DNA of 64,000 nt from positions 21,544-85,543 of the forward strand of contig NZ_JAGOLP010000014.1 of assembly GCF_017994015.1 (NCBI RefSeq), read 5' to 3'. Shown here piece by piece: positions 53,387 to 62,774 of the stretch (position 1 is the stretch's first letter; the number at the start of each line of letters is the position of its first letter). The position numbers and the translations under genes are program-made. Source of the DNA: Ferrovibrio sp. Its GTDB lineage: Bacteria; Pseudomonadota; Alphaproteobacteria; Ferrovibrionales; Ferrovibrionaceae. Under the pieces are notes generated by a model. The model was not told where the DNA came from. It made no database searches and saw only the letters and a program-made list of their open reading frames with translations.

Positions 53387-56300
53387 ATGCTGATCAAACA
53401 TCCACGGGCGGATATGGCTGTGGCAGCGCAAAAGGCGGCCGCTGCGGCCGAGGCGGCGCAAGGCCGCGCCGAGCAGGAAGCGGTGGAGCTGATCGGGATG
53501 CCCCGGCTGGAGCGCCAGCGCCGCCTGCTGGTGATGATCGGTGCCGGTATCAGCCTGTTCTGGCTCGGGCTATGCGCCAGCTATATCCAAGTATCGATTG
53601 GCTGGAGCAATCTTTGGCAGGCGCTGCCGCATGAAATTGGCGCTTTTGCCGCGGGTGTGGCCACGCCGCTGGCTTTCCTGTGGCTTGTGCTGATGACGCT
53701 GTGGCGCGGCAGCAATGTGAAGCGCCACGCTGCCGCCCTGCACCAGATATTGCTGGACCTGACCTATCCCACGCCTGAGGCCGAGCGCCGGGTGTCGGCT
53801 TTGGCCAATGCCCTGCGGCGCCAGGCGCGCGAGATGGAGGAGGCGGCGCAGAGCGCCACCGAGAAGGTGACATTGCTGGGCCAGAGCATGGCCGGCCAGC
53901 AGGAGGCTTTGCTGGGCACGGCGCGCGGCATCGGCAGCGCCGTGGCCGAGCAGACCGGCGAATTGAACCGCACCCTGGGCAATTCGACGCGCCAGTTGAT
54001 CGCCATGGCCGAGCAGGTCAACCGCGACCTCGATAGCACCGTGAAGGGCCTGGCTGGCCGTTTTGAGGAACAATCCGGCGTGTTGCTGCAAGCCGCCGAG
54101 CAGGTTGGCCGCGAGATGGAGAACAAGGTCTCCGGCATCGGCATGACCGTGACCACGCAATCCCAGGCCTTGCTACAGGCCGCCGATGTGATCCTGCGCG
54201 AAGTGGAAACCGCGCGCAGCATCTTCCAGAGCAAGGCATCTGAAATCACCCGCATCACCTCGGCGATCCAGTATCAGAATGACCGGGTGGAGGAATTGTC
54301 GCGCAAACATGGCGACCTGCTGGATCAGGCGGTGCAGCGCGCCGCCGAAGTGGCGCAAGGCATCGCAGCACAGCTTGAGCTGAAGATCACGGCGCTGGAG
54401 CAGGCGGTCAGCCGGGCCAACGAACAGGCCAGCCAGATCGCCACCGGCTTTGCCGATTCGGCGCATACCCTGACCTCGGCGGCTGAATTGACCGTGGCCC
54501 GCGCCCATGCGGCCGGCGAAAGTTTTGGCCGCGAAACCAACGCTTTCCAGTCGGCAACCAAATACGCCATCGAAACGGCGGAAGCTGCCGGCATTGTGAT
54601 ACGCGAGCGTATGCGCGAGGTGGAACAGACCACCAGCACCACCATCATCAAGCTGCGCGATGTGGGCGAGGCGGTGCGTTCTGAAGTCGGCATGCTGGAC
54701 GATCAAGGCGGCCGCATCGCCGACCGCCTGCGCAATGCCAGCGACGACATGCGCAGTCGCACCCTGGCGCTGGAAGCCGCCAGTGCCAGCGCCGGCCGTC
54801 AGGCCGAGAACTTTGCCGAAGCCGCCGCCCAGGCCGAGCAGCGCCTGCGCCTGACCGGCGATCTGGTGCGGCATCAGACCGAGCAATTGAGCCAGGCCGC
54901 CGAACTGGCCGATCAGCGCCTGGCCGGTGCCGGCGACAGCATGCGCCGCGAAGGTGCCAGCCTGAGCCAGAGCATGCAGCAACTGGCCGACAAGGCGCAG
55001 CAGATTGGCGATACCATGAAGCTGCGCGCCCAGGCGCTGGATGGCGCCGCCAGCGCGGTGCTGAACAAATCCGGCCAGGCCGACGATATGCTGCGCCAGC
55101 GCGTTGAAAGCCTGGTGCAGGCCGGCCGCGAGGCCATGGCAATGGCCGCCAGCGTGCATGAAACCATGTCGGAAGCCAATCATCTGCTGGCCCAGGCCAC
55201 GCAGCGCAGCCATGAACAGGTAGGCGAGGCCGGCAGTCTGCTGCGGCATCAGGCCGAGGCGCTGGAAGCCACCGTGGGCAGCATCACTAAGCGGCTGGCC
55301 GATACCGGCACCGAAGTACGCGAACAGGTGGATGGCCTTGATCGGGCCACGCAGCGCACCTCGCAGCGGCTGCGCGATGCCGGCGAGAGCGCCGGCCAGG
55401 ATGCGCTGCAATTGCAAACCGCCGCCGAACGCGCCGTGCAGCGTCTGCATCAGGTGTCGGAAATGGCCCAGGTGCAGGCCCAGGCGCTGTCCACCAGCGC
55501 CGAACGCGCCGCCATGGAAGCCCAGCTTGCCGGCTCGACGGCGCAGGCCCGCGCCAAGGATCTGTCCGATCTGGCGGTGCAGGTGGCCGAGGCGATGGCC
55601 AGTCTGGCGCAGCGCGCCGACATGCAGAGCGCCGCTTTGGTCAACATGAGCGACAAGGCCAAGCAGGAAGCCGAGGCATTGTCGAGCACTGCCGACCGCG
55701 CCAAGCAGAATATCGATCTGGCCGGCGAGACCGCCAAGGCGCGCAGCGAGGAATTGTCGGATGCGGCGCGCAATGTGGTGGGCCGCACGCTTGATCTGCG
55801 CGACACGATCCACGATCAGGCCGGCGCGCTCACCGATCTGGCGCGCGAGCTTAACCGCCAGGCCGAAACCATCCGCGAGAATTTCCGGGGCCGCGTGCAG
55901 GAACTGGCCGAGGCTTCGGATACCGCTGCCGCCAAGACGGTCCATATCGGCGAAAGCCTGCGCCGCCAGGCGCAGGAAGTGGCCAAGGTTTCCGACGAGG
56001 CCGTGGCGCGTGTTGCCCAGGTTGGCGCCACCTTCGATGCCCGGGCGCGCGAGATCAATCTTGCCGTGGGCGATGCCTCGGCCAGTATCGAGGATGCGTC
56101 CGAGACGCTGCGCAGCCGCACCCGCGAATTGGCCAATATCGTCGAAGACGCGATGAAGCAGACCGACCGCATGAGCGATGGTTTCCGCCGCCATGCCGAC
56201 GAGGTTGATCTGCGCGCCGGCCGCACCTCGGAAAAGGTCGCAGAGATCAACGAGCGGCTTGGCCGTACCGCCACCGAATTCTCGGCCCTGACCGACCGCG

Positions 56301-56866
56301 CCAGTGCGCGCGCCGCCGAGACTTCGGAAATCCTCGCCCGCCGGGCGCAGGAATTGTCATCCGCCGCCGCCAAGGCAGCCAGCGAAGCCGCCAATGCCGA
56401 GGCCAGCCTCAAGGCCGATGCGATTGCCCTGGCCGATGCAGCCCGCACCGCCAGCGTGGAAGCAGAGTCGCTGCGCAAGGCCACGGCGGCATTCCGTGGC
56501 GAGCAGTTCCTCAAGACCGCCGCCTTCATCACCGGGCATCTCAATTCGCTCGCCATCGACATCACGCGGCTGCTCAACCGCGACCTGTCGGAAGATTTGT
56601 GGCGCCGCTACTACAAGGGCGAACGTGGCCTGTTCACGCGCAAGCTGATCGACCAGCGCGACCTCGACAAGATCAAGGCGAAATACGAGGGCGAGAACGA
56701 ATTCCGCGATTACATTGATCGTTATCTGGCGGAATTTGAGCGCGTGCTGGCCGGCGCCAAGGGGGTTGAGCATGAGGAATTGCTCACCTCGGCCTTTGTC
56801 ACCGCCGATATCGGCAAGGTCTATCTGCTGCTGCGCGAAGCGGTCGGCAAAATCCGCCATAATTGA
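53387..56866 (+). CDS. Giant membrane-anchored coiled-coil protein with 25-residue repeats (TipN-like architecture)
   Basis: 1159 residues. Two membrane helices at about 47-69 and 84-106, then an uninterrupted coil. Residues 247-1024 are 30 units of exactly 25 residues in three blocks (247-471, 486-760, 775-1024) separated by 14-residue spacers. Core positions 2, 5, 9, 13, 16, 20, 23 give spacings 3-4-4-3-4-3-4. A non-repetitive C-terminal domain follows (1034-1159; ITRLLNRDLSEDLWRRYYKGERG). The architecture resembles the polarity factor TipN, but I cannot show homology. ATG 53387 has GGGAGAG upstream; GTG 53306 would add 27 residues. Confidence 0.85.
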   Translation: MLIKHPRADMAVAAQKAAAAAEAAQGRAEQEAVELIGMPRLERQRRLLVMIGAGISLFWLGLCASYIQVSIGWSNLWQALPHEIGAFAAGVATPLAFLWLVLMTLWRGSNVKRHAAALHQILLDLTYPTPEAERRVSALANALRRQAREMEEAAQSATEKVTLLGQSMAGQQEALLGTARGIGSAVAEQTGELNRTLGNSTRQLIAMAEQVNRDLDSTVKGLAGRFEEQSGVLLQAAEQVGREMENKVSGIGMTVTTQSQALLQAADVILREVETARSIFQSKASEITRITSAIQYQNDRVEELSRKHGDLLDQAVQRAAEVAQGIAAQLELKITALEQAVSRANEQASQIATGFADSAHTLTSAAELTVARAHAAGESFGRETNAFQSATKYAIETAEAAGIVIRERMREVEQTTSTTIIKLRDVGEAVRSEVGMLDDQGGRIADRLRNASDDMRSRTLALEAASASAGRQAENFAEAAAQAEQRLRLTGDLVRHQTEQLSQAAELADQRLAGAGDSMRREGASLSQSMQQLADKAQQIGDTMKLRAQALDGAASAVLNKSGQADDMLRQRVESLVQAGREAMAMAASVHETMSEANHLLAQATQRSHEQVGEAGSLLRHQAEALEATVGSITKRLADTGTEVREQVDGLDRATQRTSQRLRDAGESAGQDALQLQTAAERAVQRLHQVSEMAQVQAQALSTSAERAAMEAQLAGSTAQARAKDLSDLAVQVAEAMASLAQRADMQSAALVNMSDKAKQEAEALSSTADRAKQNIDLAGETAKARSEELSDAARNVVGRTLDLRDTIHDQAGALTDLARELNRQAETIRENFRGRVQELAEASDTAAAKTVHIGESLRRQAQEVAKVSDEAVARVAQVGATFDARAREINLAVGDASASIEDASETLRSRTRELANIVEDAMKQTDRMSDGFRRHADEVDLRAGRTSEKVAEINERLGRTATEFSALTDRASARAAETSEILARRAQELSSAAAKAASEAANAEASLKADAIALADAARTASVEAESLRKATAAFRGEQFLKTAAFITGHLNSLAIDITRLLNRDLSEDLWRRYYKGERGLFTRKLIDQRDLDKIKAKYEGENEFRDYIDRYLAEFERVLAGAKGVEHEELLTSAFVTADIGKVYLLLREAVGKIRHN
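54125..56458 (+). repeat. 75-bp coding repeat array (30 units, two 42-bp spacers)
   Basis: Encodes the 25-residue units: 54125-54799 (9 units), 54842-55666 (11) and 55709-56458 (10). Repeats are conserved in protein pattern rather than in DNA sequence. A Gly at position 6 and Leu/Val at 16 are the most constant. Confidence 0.85.
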
Positions 56867-56872
56867 GGCCGC

Positions 56873-57724
56873 ATGCCACTGACTGACTGGATCGGGCGCC
56901 AGGAAAGCGCCACCGACATCCTGCGCGCCGAGCCGGTGCGCGCCCTGGCTGCGGCGCTGGATCAGCCTATGGCAGAGTGGCAGGCCGGCGCTGCCTTGCC
57001 GCCCCTGCGCCACTGGCTCAGTTTCTGGGCCATCGCGCCGCGCAGCGGCCTGGGCCGTGACGGCCATCCCCGGCTGGGTGGGTTCCTGCCCGATGTCGGC
57101 GCCCATTGGGGCCGCCCGGCGCGCCGCATGTGGGCCGGCAGCCGGGTGGAATTCCATGCCGCGCTGGCGCTGGATGCGCCGGCCAGTCGCGTTGCCACCA
57201 TCGAGGCGGTAAGCGAAAAACATGGCCGCAGCGGCGGGCTGGTCTTTGTCACCGTGCGGCAGGAAATCAGCGATGCGACCGGCCGGCTCTGCATCACGGA
57301 TCGGCATGACATCGTGTATCGCGAGGATGGCAGCAGCCAGACCCAGCCTGAGCCGGCGCCGGCCGATCACTCTGCCGAACTGGTATTCAACGCCGATCCC
57401 ACCCTGCTATTCCGCTATTCGGCGCTCACCTTCAACGGCCATCGCATTCACTATGATCGCGATTATGCCCGCGCTGTGGAGGGGTATGCCGGGCTGGTGG
57501 TGCATGGCCCGCTGCTGGCCACCTTGCTGGCGGATTTCGCCGTTGCGCAGCAGCCGCAGAAACGCCTGGCACAATTCAGCTTCCGCGGTCGCCGCCCGGT
57601 GATTGATGGCCAGCCATTCCGGCTGCGCGCCAAGGCAATGCCGGATCGGAACGATACGCTGGCGCTGTGGATCATGGATGCCGAAGGCATGCTGGCGATG
57701 ACCGCCGAGGCGGTGTTCGCATGA
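56873..57724 (+). CDS. HTD2/MaoC-type acyl-CoA dehydratase (mesaconyl-CoA hydratase-like)
   Basis: 283 residues, double hot-dog protein of the FAS1-like dehydratase group. Catalytic region RYSALTFNGHRIHYDRDYA near 183-201 carries the His/Asp-type motif. Relatives hydrate mesaconyl-C4-CoA or 3-hydroxyacyl thioesters; the exact substrate is open. Overlaps the next gene by 4 bases. Confidence 0.85.
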   Translation: MPLTDWIGRQESATDILRAEPVRALAAALDQPMAEWQAGAALPPLRHWLSFWAIAPRSGLGRDGHPRLGGFLPDVGAHWGRPARRMWAGSRVEFHAALALDAPASRVATIEAVSEKHGRSGGLVFVTVRQEISDATGRLCITDRHDIVYREDGSSQTQPEPAPADHSAELVFNADPTLLFRYSALTFNGHRIHYDRDYARAVEGYAGLVVHGPLLATLLADFAVAQQPQKRLAQFSFRGRRPVIDGQPFRLRAKAMPDRNDTLALWIMDAEGMLAMTAEAVFA

Positions 57725-58182
57725 GTGATGAAGCGGCTGAAGCGATGCTGCCCGCCGGCTTTGAGCCGCTGGTGATCCGCAGCGGCTTTGTTGGCCTGAT
57801 CGGGCCGTTTTACATCCGACGCCCAAGTGAGAGCGCGGCCGATGACGTGGCCTATGGTTTCCGCACCCGCGCCGCGCATGGCAATGTGAATGGCGTGCTG
57901 CATGGCGGCTCGATTTTCGCTTTCGCCGACACGATTGCCGGGCAATACATCATCGCCCAGCTTGGCCGGGTTTGCGCCACCATCTCGATGACCTCGAATT
58001 TCATGGCCTCGGGCCAGCCCGGCGCCTGGCTCGAAGCCCGGCCGCGCCTGGTCAAGGCAACCCGCTCGCTCTGTTATGTCACGGTGGATATCACCGCCGA
58101 TGCCGTGCCGGTTTATGGCGCCAATGCCGTGTTCAAGCTATTCGGCCCGGTCGCCGGCCAGCCAGCGGAAGGTGGGGTTTAG
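57721..58182 (+). CDS. PaaI-family acyl-CoA thioesterase
   Basis: 153 residues, single hot-dog. Motif NVNGVLHGGSIFAFADTIAG near 57-76 is the family active-site region. Hydrolyses aryl- or acyl-CoA. Translationally coupled to the dehydratase upstream, so both act on related thioesters. The 3' end overlaps the convergent toxin gene. Confidence 0.88.
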   Translation: MSDEAAEAMLPAGFEPLVIRSGFVGLIGPFYIRRPSESAADDVAYGFRTRAAHGNVNGVLHGGSIFAFADTIAGQYIIAQLGRVCATISMTSNFMASGQPGAWLEARPRLVKATRSLCYVTVDITADAVPVYGANAVFKLFGPVAGQPAEGGV

Positions 58183-58469
58183 AAACGATCCTGTGCGCCA
58201 TGCCACAGGCGCAGGATGCGGATTTCATTTTCGCCGCTTATCTCATAGATCATCACATAGGGCGATATGATCACCAGCTCCCTGGTTCCCGGGATCAAGC
58301 CTGGACGGCCACGATGCGGGAACAGCGTCAGGCTGTCTGCTGCGAGCAATAATTCCTGCGCCATGCGGGCGGCAGCAAGAGGATTCTCCGCCGCAATGTA
58401 ATGGAGAATGCGTTGGAGGTCGTTGCGCGCTGATTCCAGCCAGATGACTTGTGGCGGGCTTTCAGCCAT
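58179..58469 (-). CDS. ParE/RelE-family toxin
   Basis: 96 residues with the ParE pattern: VIWLESARNDLQRILHYIA, LFPHRGRPGLIPGTREL and a C-terminal IRILRLWHGAQDRF. Could inhibit gyrase or cleave mRNA. Nine bases after its antitoxin gene, as usual for the class. Confidence 0.88.
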   Translation of the reverse strand: MAESPPQVIWLESARNDLQRILHYIAAENPLAAARMAQELLLAADSLTLFPHRGRPGLIPGTRELVIISPYVMIYEISGENEIRILRLWHGAQDRF

Positions 58470-58478
58470 GCCGCTGGT

Positions 58479-58664
58479 TCAGGGCTGCAATTTACGAGCT
58501 GGTGGCGGCGGTGCCGAGAAGTCGCCCTCGGCTGCTTGCAGCAGCCAACGTCGCATTATCTCATGCGGCACGCCATGCGTATCGGCGCGGGCTTGCGCCA
58601 CGGCGCTGGCCAGTGCTTCCGCTTCGGCCTTGTCATGCAGCAATGCGGGGGGCAGCTTGTTCAT
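58479..58664 (-). CDS. Antitoxin partner of the ParE-type toxin
   Basis: 61 residues from ATG 58664. Acidic N-terminal half with a short helix-rich segment (HDKAEAEALASAVAQAR) and a Pro-rich end. Small size and position identify it as the antitoxin; DNA-binding fold not clear by eye. A divergent TAACACA/TGTGTTA pair lies just upstream. Confidence 0.75.
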   Translation of the reverse strand: MNKLPPALLHDKAEAEALASAVAQARADTHGVPHEIMRRWLLQAAEGDFSAPPPPARKLQP

Positions 58665-58707
58665 GAGGCGAGTATAACACACAGGCGGAAAGCGCAAACC
58701 ACTTGTG

Positions 58708-59019
58708 TTAACCCAGCGCCAGCCGCATCAGCGCCACGGCGGCAACGCCGGCGGCGGCGCCCAGCATGTCATGCCCGCTGAAGCGCATGGTGAGATAGGC
58801 GGCGGCAAAGCCGGCCCATTCCGCCGGGCCGGCATTCAGCGCCACCGGGGCCAGGATGGCACCCATGATCGCCATCGGGATCGATTGCAGCCAGGCTTCC
58901 ACCCAGGGGCCGGGCTTGACGAAGCGCATCATCCAGAAGCCGCTGGCACGGCAGAAATACGACATCGCCGCCATCGCCAGGATGGCCATCAGGGCGTCAT
59001 GGGAGATCAGTTCGGCCAT
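58708..59019 (-). CDS. azlD: AzlD-family branched-chain amino acid exporter subunit
   Basis: 103-residue membrane protein with about three to four helices. Small partner of AzlC, together exporting branched-chain amino acids or analogues. Starts at ATG 59019, 2 bases after the azlC stop. Confidence 0.88.
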   Translation of the reverse strand: MAELISHDALMAILAMAAMSYFCRASGFWMMRFVKPGPWVEAWLQSIPMAIMGAILAPVALNAGPAEWAGFAAAYLTMRFSGHDMLGAAAGVAAVALMRLALG

Positions 59020-59021
59020 GA

Positions 59022-59738
59022 TTATGCCGCTGCCTGCCGGGCGCGGTGGCGTTTCCAGAACGCGCCGAAGATGCTGCCGGCCAAGGCGCCGACCACGATA
59101 TACCATTGCCCGGGCAGCAGCTTGGCGGCCAGGATGGCGCTGCCGCCGCCAACCAGGAACGGCCAGGCATCGTCGCGGCCGCGCCACATCGCCACCGCCA
59201 TCGCGGTGCAGAAGGCGGTGAGCAGGAAATCCAGCCCGAGCGATTTGGGCGAGCCGACCAGGTTGCCGAGCAGGTAGCCCAGCAATGTGCCGCCGCACCA
59301 GACCAGATATTGCGTGGCGCCGCTGCCAAACAGGAAGCCGCCTTGCAGCTTGCCCTCGGCATGCATACGCATTGCCATGATCCAGTTGCCATCGCCCAGC
59401 ATGAACAGGCTGAGATAGGCCTGGCCCGCCGGCATGCTGCCCAGCACCGGGCGCAGCGAGGCGCTCATCAGCACATAACGCGCATTCATGGCAAACACCG
59501 TGGCCAGCATGGCCAGGATCGGGAAGGGCGATTGCCAGAGCTGCAAGGCCACCACCTGGCCCGAGCCGGTGAAGATCAGCGCGCTCATCAGGAAAGCGGC
59601 GGCAAGCCCGGTCTCTGCCGTGCGCGCCAGCACGCCGAAGCCGACGCCATAGGCGAACACACCCGGCACCAGCGCCCAGGAGATGCGGGCGCCGTCCAGC
59701 GCGCCGCGCCAGGTCAGGGTGAGGGGGGCTTGTGACAT
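59022..59738 (-). CDS. azlC: AzlC-family branched-chain amino acid exporter
   Basis: 238 residues, about seven helices. Family motifs GVGFGVLA, FTGSGQVVAL and AMNARYVLMSASL are visible. Start at ATG 59738. Confidence 0.9.
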   Translation of the reverse strand: MSQAPLTLTWRGALDGARISWALVPGVFAYGVGFGVLARTAETGLAAAFLMSALIFTGSGQVVALQLWQSPFPILAMLATVFAMNARYVLMSASLRPVLGSMPAGQAYLSLFMLGDGNWIMAMRMHAEGKLQGGFLFGSGATQYLVWCGGTLLGYLLGNLVGSPKSLGLDFLLTAFCTAMAVAMWRGRDDAWPFLVGGGSAILAAKLLPGQWYIVVGALAGSIFGAFWKRHRARQAAA

Positions 59739-59757
59739 TTGCAGAGCGCTATACCGG

Positions 59758-61884
59758 TTAAACCGGCTTGTCCACCCAGAAGCGGAAGCAATTGGCAAAC
59801 AGATCGGGGTTCTGGCGTTCGAATTCGGCCCAATGCGCCAGATTCACCGCCTGTGGGTCATCGGGATAGGCGGCGCAGTAGCTGCGCAGATGGGCCGATT
59901 CGCTCAGTTCAAAGCCGAGGAAGCGCAGGCCGGCATTGGCTACCAGCGGCCCAAGCTGCTCCGGAAAATAGCGGTGTTCCTGGCGATGAAATACCAGGTC
60001 GCGGAAATCCGGCAGGCTGAGAAAGGCGCTGGAGCGGCGCAGGCGCGCTTCCAGCGCCGCATCCAGGCGCGGCAGATCGGCGCGGAAGCGGCGGATATCG
60101 TCCGGGGTATCGCGATAGCCATGCTCGGCAATCAGGTGGCGCGCCGCCACCACGTCGCGTCGGCCCACTTCGCTGTAAAGCCCCAGCATCATGTAGCCGC
60201 CCGGCTTGAGCAGCTTGGCCAGTTGCGCCAGGCCGGCGGCGGGATCGCGCAGATGATGCAGCACGCCAAAGCTTTCAATCAGGTCAAAACGCTGCGGCAG
60301 GGCGCCCACTTGCAGGATGTCGGCCTGGGCAAAGGTGATGTTGTTGAAGCCCAATTCCTCGGCTTGGCGCTTGCCATAAGCCAGGCTGGCGCGGCTGAGA
60401 TCCAGCGCCAGTACCTGGGCATCGCGGTAATTGGTGGCGGCCAGGATGGCATGCAGCCCGGTGCCGCAGCCGGCCACCAGCACTTGCGGCGCGGCCACGG
60501 TGATATCCGGCAGGCGCTGGCGCGGCAGCGACGAGCGCACCACCTGGCCCATCGTGGCATCGGCGCCCAGAAGTGGCTGGCTCCAGCGCGGAAACGGGCT
60601 TTCCTCATACATCTCGCGCACATGCCGGCTGGTGGCATCCTCAATCGGCGTCAGTGCCGGCAAAGCTGCGGCAATCGCCTGTTCGCGCAAGGGTTCGTCC
60701 AGTTGGCGGCGGCGCAGATCGCGCAAGCCGGCCGGCCAGCGCAAGGCTGCCAGGGCAGCGGCATCCGGGCGGCGATAGAGTGGCCGATAGCAGGCATAAA
60801 TCGCCAGATGCCCGGGCGGCGGCAGGCTGCCGGCGGCGATGGCGGCGGCGATTTGCTGGTCCAGCAGCGCCAGCCTTTCGCGTTCCTCGGCGGTTTCCGG
60901 GTCCAGGTAATCGGCGTGGAAATTACGCTGCGCCAGCGCTTCCAGCCACACTTCATGTGGCTCCAGCGCCAGCGGCTTGCCGATCACCAGCCACAGCGCG
61001 CCACGGCGCAACGCCGTGAAGATCGATTCCAGCACTGCCAGGCCCACAATGCCATGGCGCAGCCAGGCCAGCAGGGTGCGGTTCTCGCCCAATGGCGGGA
61101 AGGCGGGGGAAAACATGAAAGCCGCCAGCTTTTCCGGCGGTACCTCGCCGGCTTTTTTCAGCGTGCGGATGCCGATATCAAAACGCAGCGCGTTTTCCAC
61201 CACCCCGGCCAGGTCGCGCGGGCTGATCCCGGGTGCGCCGAGCAACGGCAGCACGCGGTCCAGCAACGCGGGATCAGGCTGCTTCAGCTTGTAGCGCCGC
61301 AGCGCGCGGGCATAGATCAGGCGGATACGCTGGTCATCCGGGCGCAAATCCAGCGCCTTGCCCAAGGCTGCCATGGTGGCGGTGATGTCGCCGCGCTCCA
61401 TCTCGACATAGCCCAGCGTGAACAGCAATTCCGGGTTTTCGGCCTCATAGGTCAGGCCCTGATACAGCACGGCGCGTGCGGATTCCGGGTCCTGTTCGGC
61501 CATGAACACCTTGGCCAGCAGGGCATAGGTATCCACATGGGCGGGGTTGAGGCCCAAAGCTGCGCCGCAACTGGCCTTGGCGCCGGCCACATCGCCACGC
61601 CCAAGCTGCGCCTGGGCCAGCGTCAGATGGTAATTCTCAAAATGGAAATCCAGCGTTATGGCCTGCCGTGCCAGGTCTTCGGCGCGCGCCAGCTCGCCAC
61701 GATGCAAGGCGATATAGGCCAGCATATGCACGGCATCGGCCATTGTCGGCGCTTGGTGCAGGATGGCCTGGGTCAGCCGCTCGGCTTCGTCGAAACGCTG
61801 CGCATTGGCCGCTTTCAGCGCGGCGCGCAACAGGGGCAGCAGATGGGCCTGGGCGGCAATGGCATCGGGGCTGGGCAGCGGCAT
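59758..61884 (-). CDS. TPR-repeat protein fused to SAM-dependent methyltransferase
   Basis: 708 residues. Residues 15-200 hold about five TPR units (ANAQRFDEAERLTQAIL, LARAEDLARQAITLD, DVAGAKASCGAALGLNP). A middle helical domain (205-430) is followed by a class I methyltransferase: motif I VLVAGCGTGLHAI near 468, ALDLSRASL near 488 and DLIESFGVLHHL near 530. A C-terminal helical part ends at VDKPV. The domain order resembles TPR-methyltransferases whose substrate is unknown. Single transcription unit. Confidence 0.85.
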   Translation of the reverse strand: MPLPSPDAIAAQAHLLPLLRAALKAANAQRFDEAERLTQAILHQAPTMADAVHMLAYIALHRGELARAEDLARQAITLDFHFENYHLTLAQAQLGRGDVAGAKASCGAALGLNPAHVDTYALLAKVFMAEQDPESARAVLYQGLTYEAENPELLFTLGYVEMERGDITATMAALGKALDLRPDDQRIRLIYARALRRYKLKQPDPALLDRVLPLLGAPGISPRDLAGVVENALRFDIGIRTLKKAGEVPPEKLAAFMFSPAFPPLGENRTLLAWLRHGIVGLAVLESIFTALRRGALWLVIGKPLALEPHEVWLEALAQRNFHADYLDPETAEERERLALLDQQIAAAIAAGSLPPPGHLAIYACYRPLYRRPDAAALAALRWPAGLRDLRRRQLDEPLREQAIAAALPALTPIEDATSRHVREMYEESPFPRWSQPLLGADATMGQVVRSSLPRQRLPDITVAAPQVLVAGCGTGLHAILAATNYRDAQVLALDLSRASLAYGKRQAEELGFNNITFAQADILQVGALPQRFDLIESFGVLHHLRDPAAGLAQLAKLLKPGGYMMLGLYSEVGRRDVVAARHLIAEHGYRDTPDDIRRFRADLPRLDAALEARLRRSSAFLSLPDFRDLVFHRQEHRYFPEQLGPLVANAGLRFLGFELSESAHLRSYCAAYPDDPQAVNLAHWAEFERQNPDLFANCFRFWVDKPV

Positions 61885-61929
61885 GACGGCACTTTACTGG
61901 TTATGCCGCAGAATATCCCGCATTGCCGG

Positions 61930-61973
61930 TAAACAAAACGCAAAGCCCGGCCTGGATTGGCTCCAGGCCGGGC
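61930..61973 (-). terminator. Intrinsic terminator of the pirin gene
   Basis: Perfect 12-bp stem (61945-61956 with 61962-61973), 5-base loop, followed on the minus strand by TTTGCGTTTTG. Confidence 0.85.
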
Positions 61974-61990
61974 GGCGTCGACAGCTCGCG

Positions 61991-62707
61991 TTACTTGGCC
62001 GGCAGATCAAACAGCAGGATTTCCGAGCCTTCTTCGGCCAGGATTTCCGCAGCTTCCACCTTGAACACCGCCATGCCGTCGCGGGTGCCCAAAGTGGTGC
62101 CGTTCACCGTGGCGGTGCCGTCGGCCACCACCACATAGGCGATGCGGCCTTCCGGCAGCGCATGCACCACCTTGTCGCCCTTAGCCAGCAGGGCGCCATA
62201 CAGCGTGGCATCCTGATGGATGAGCAGGGTTTCCGGGTTGGATTCCCGCACCGCCGTCTCGCCGGAAGCCAGCGGCACCAGCCGCCCGGCGCGATCATCC
62301 TTGGGGAACTGGGCCTGCGCCCAGCGCGGCTTCAACCCGCCCTGGCGCGGTTCCACCCAGATCTGGAACAGATGGGTCGGCTCATTCTCCTCGTTCCACT
62401 CGGCATGCATGATGCCGGTGCCGGCACTCATCACCTGCACATCGCCGGCCGGGGTGCGGCCGCGATTGCCCAGACTATCCTCATGGCTGATGGCGCCGCG
62501 CCGCACATAGGTGATGATCTCCATGTCGCGGTGGCCATGCATCGGGAAGCCGGAATGTGGCTTGATATGATCGTCGTTCCACACCCGCAGCGGCCCGAAA
62601 GCGAAGCCCATCGGCGCGGCAACGCCGGAGAAGTTGAAATGGAAGCGGCTGTCGAGCCAGTCGTTGCCGAAGCGGCCCAGACGGTCGAAGGGAATGGCGA
62701 CGTTCAT
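61991..62707 (-). CDS. Pirin-family protein (YhhW-like)
   Basis: 238 residues, bicupin. Metal-site residues are in PHSGFPMHGHRDMEII near 50-65 and IMHAEWNEE near 99-107. Some pirins are quercetinases or redox sensors. Lies with wrbA on the same strand, near a LysR gene. Confidence 0.9.
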   Translation of the reverse strand: MNVAIPFDRLGRFGNDWLDSRFHFNFSGVAAPMGFAFGPLRVWNDDHIKPHSGFPMHGHRDMEIITYVRRGAISHEDSLGNRGRTPAGDVQVMSAGTGIMHAEWNEENEPTHLFQIWVEPRQGGLKPRWAQAQFPKDDRAGRLVPLASGETAVRESNPETLLIHQDATLYGALLAKGDKVVHALPEGRIAYVVVADGTATVNGTTLGTRDGMAVFKVEAAEILAEEGSEILLFDLPAK

Positions 62708-62774
62708 GACACTACTCCTGTCTCCCGGCTCCACCCAATGCGGAGCCGGGAATTTGCTGTGGGTTAATCCTGCA

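Noticed and set aside
54173..56194. 673-codon frame antisense to the coiled-coil gene
   Set aside because: Its apparent repeats mirror the coding repeats of the opposite strand; no independent evidence of coding.
59683..61932. 749-codon open frame antisense to the TPR-methyltransferase
   Set aside because: Long only because of high GC; Gln/His/Arg/Gly-rich, no domain, no ribosome site.
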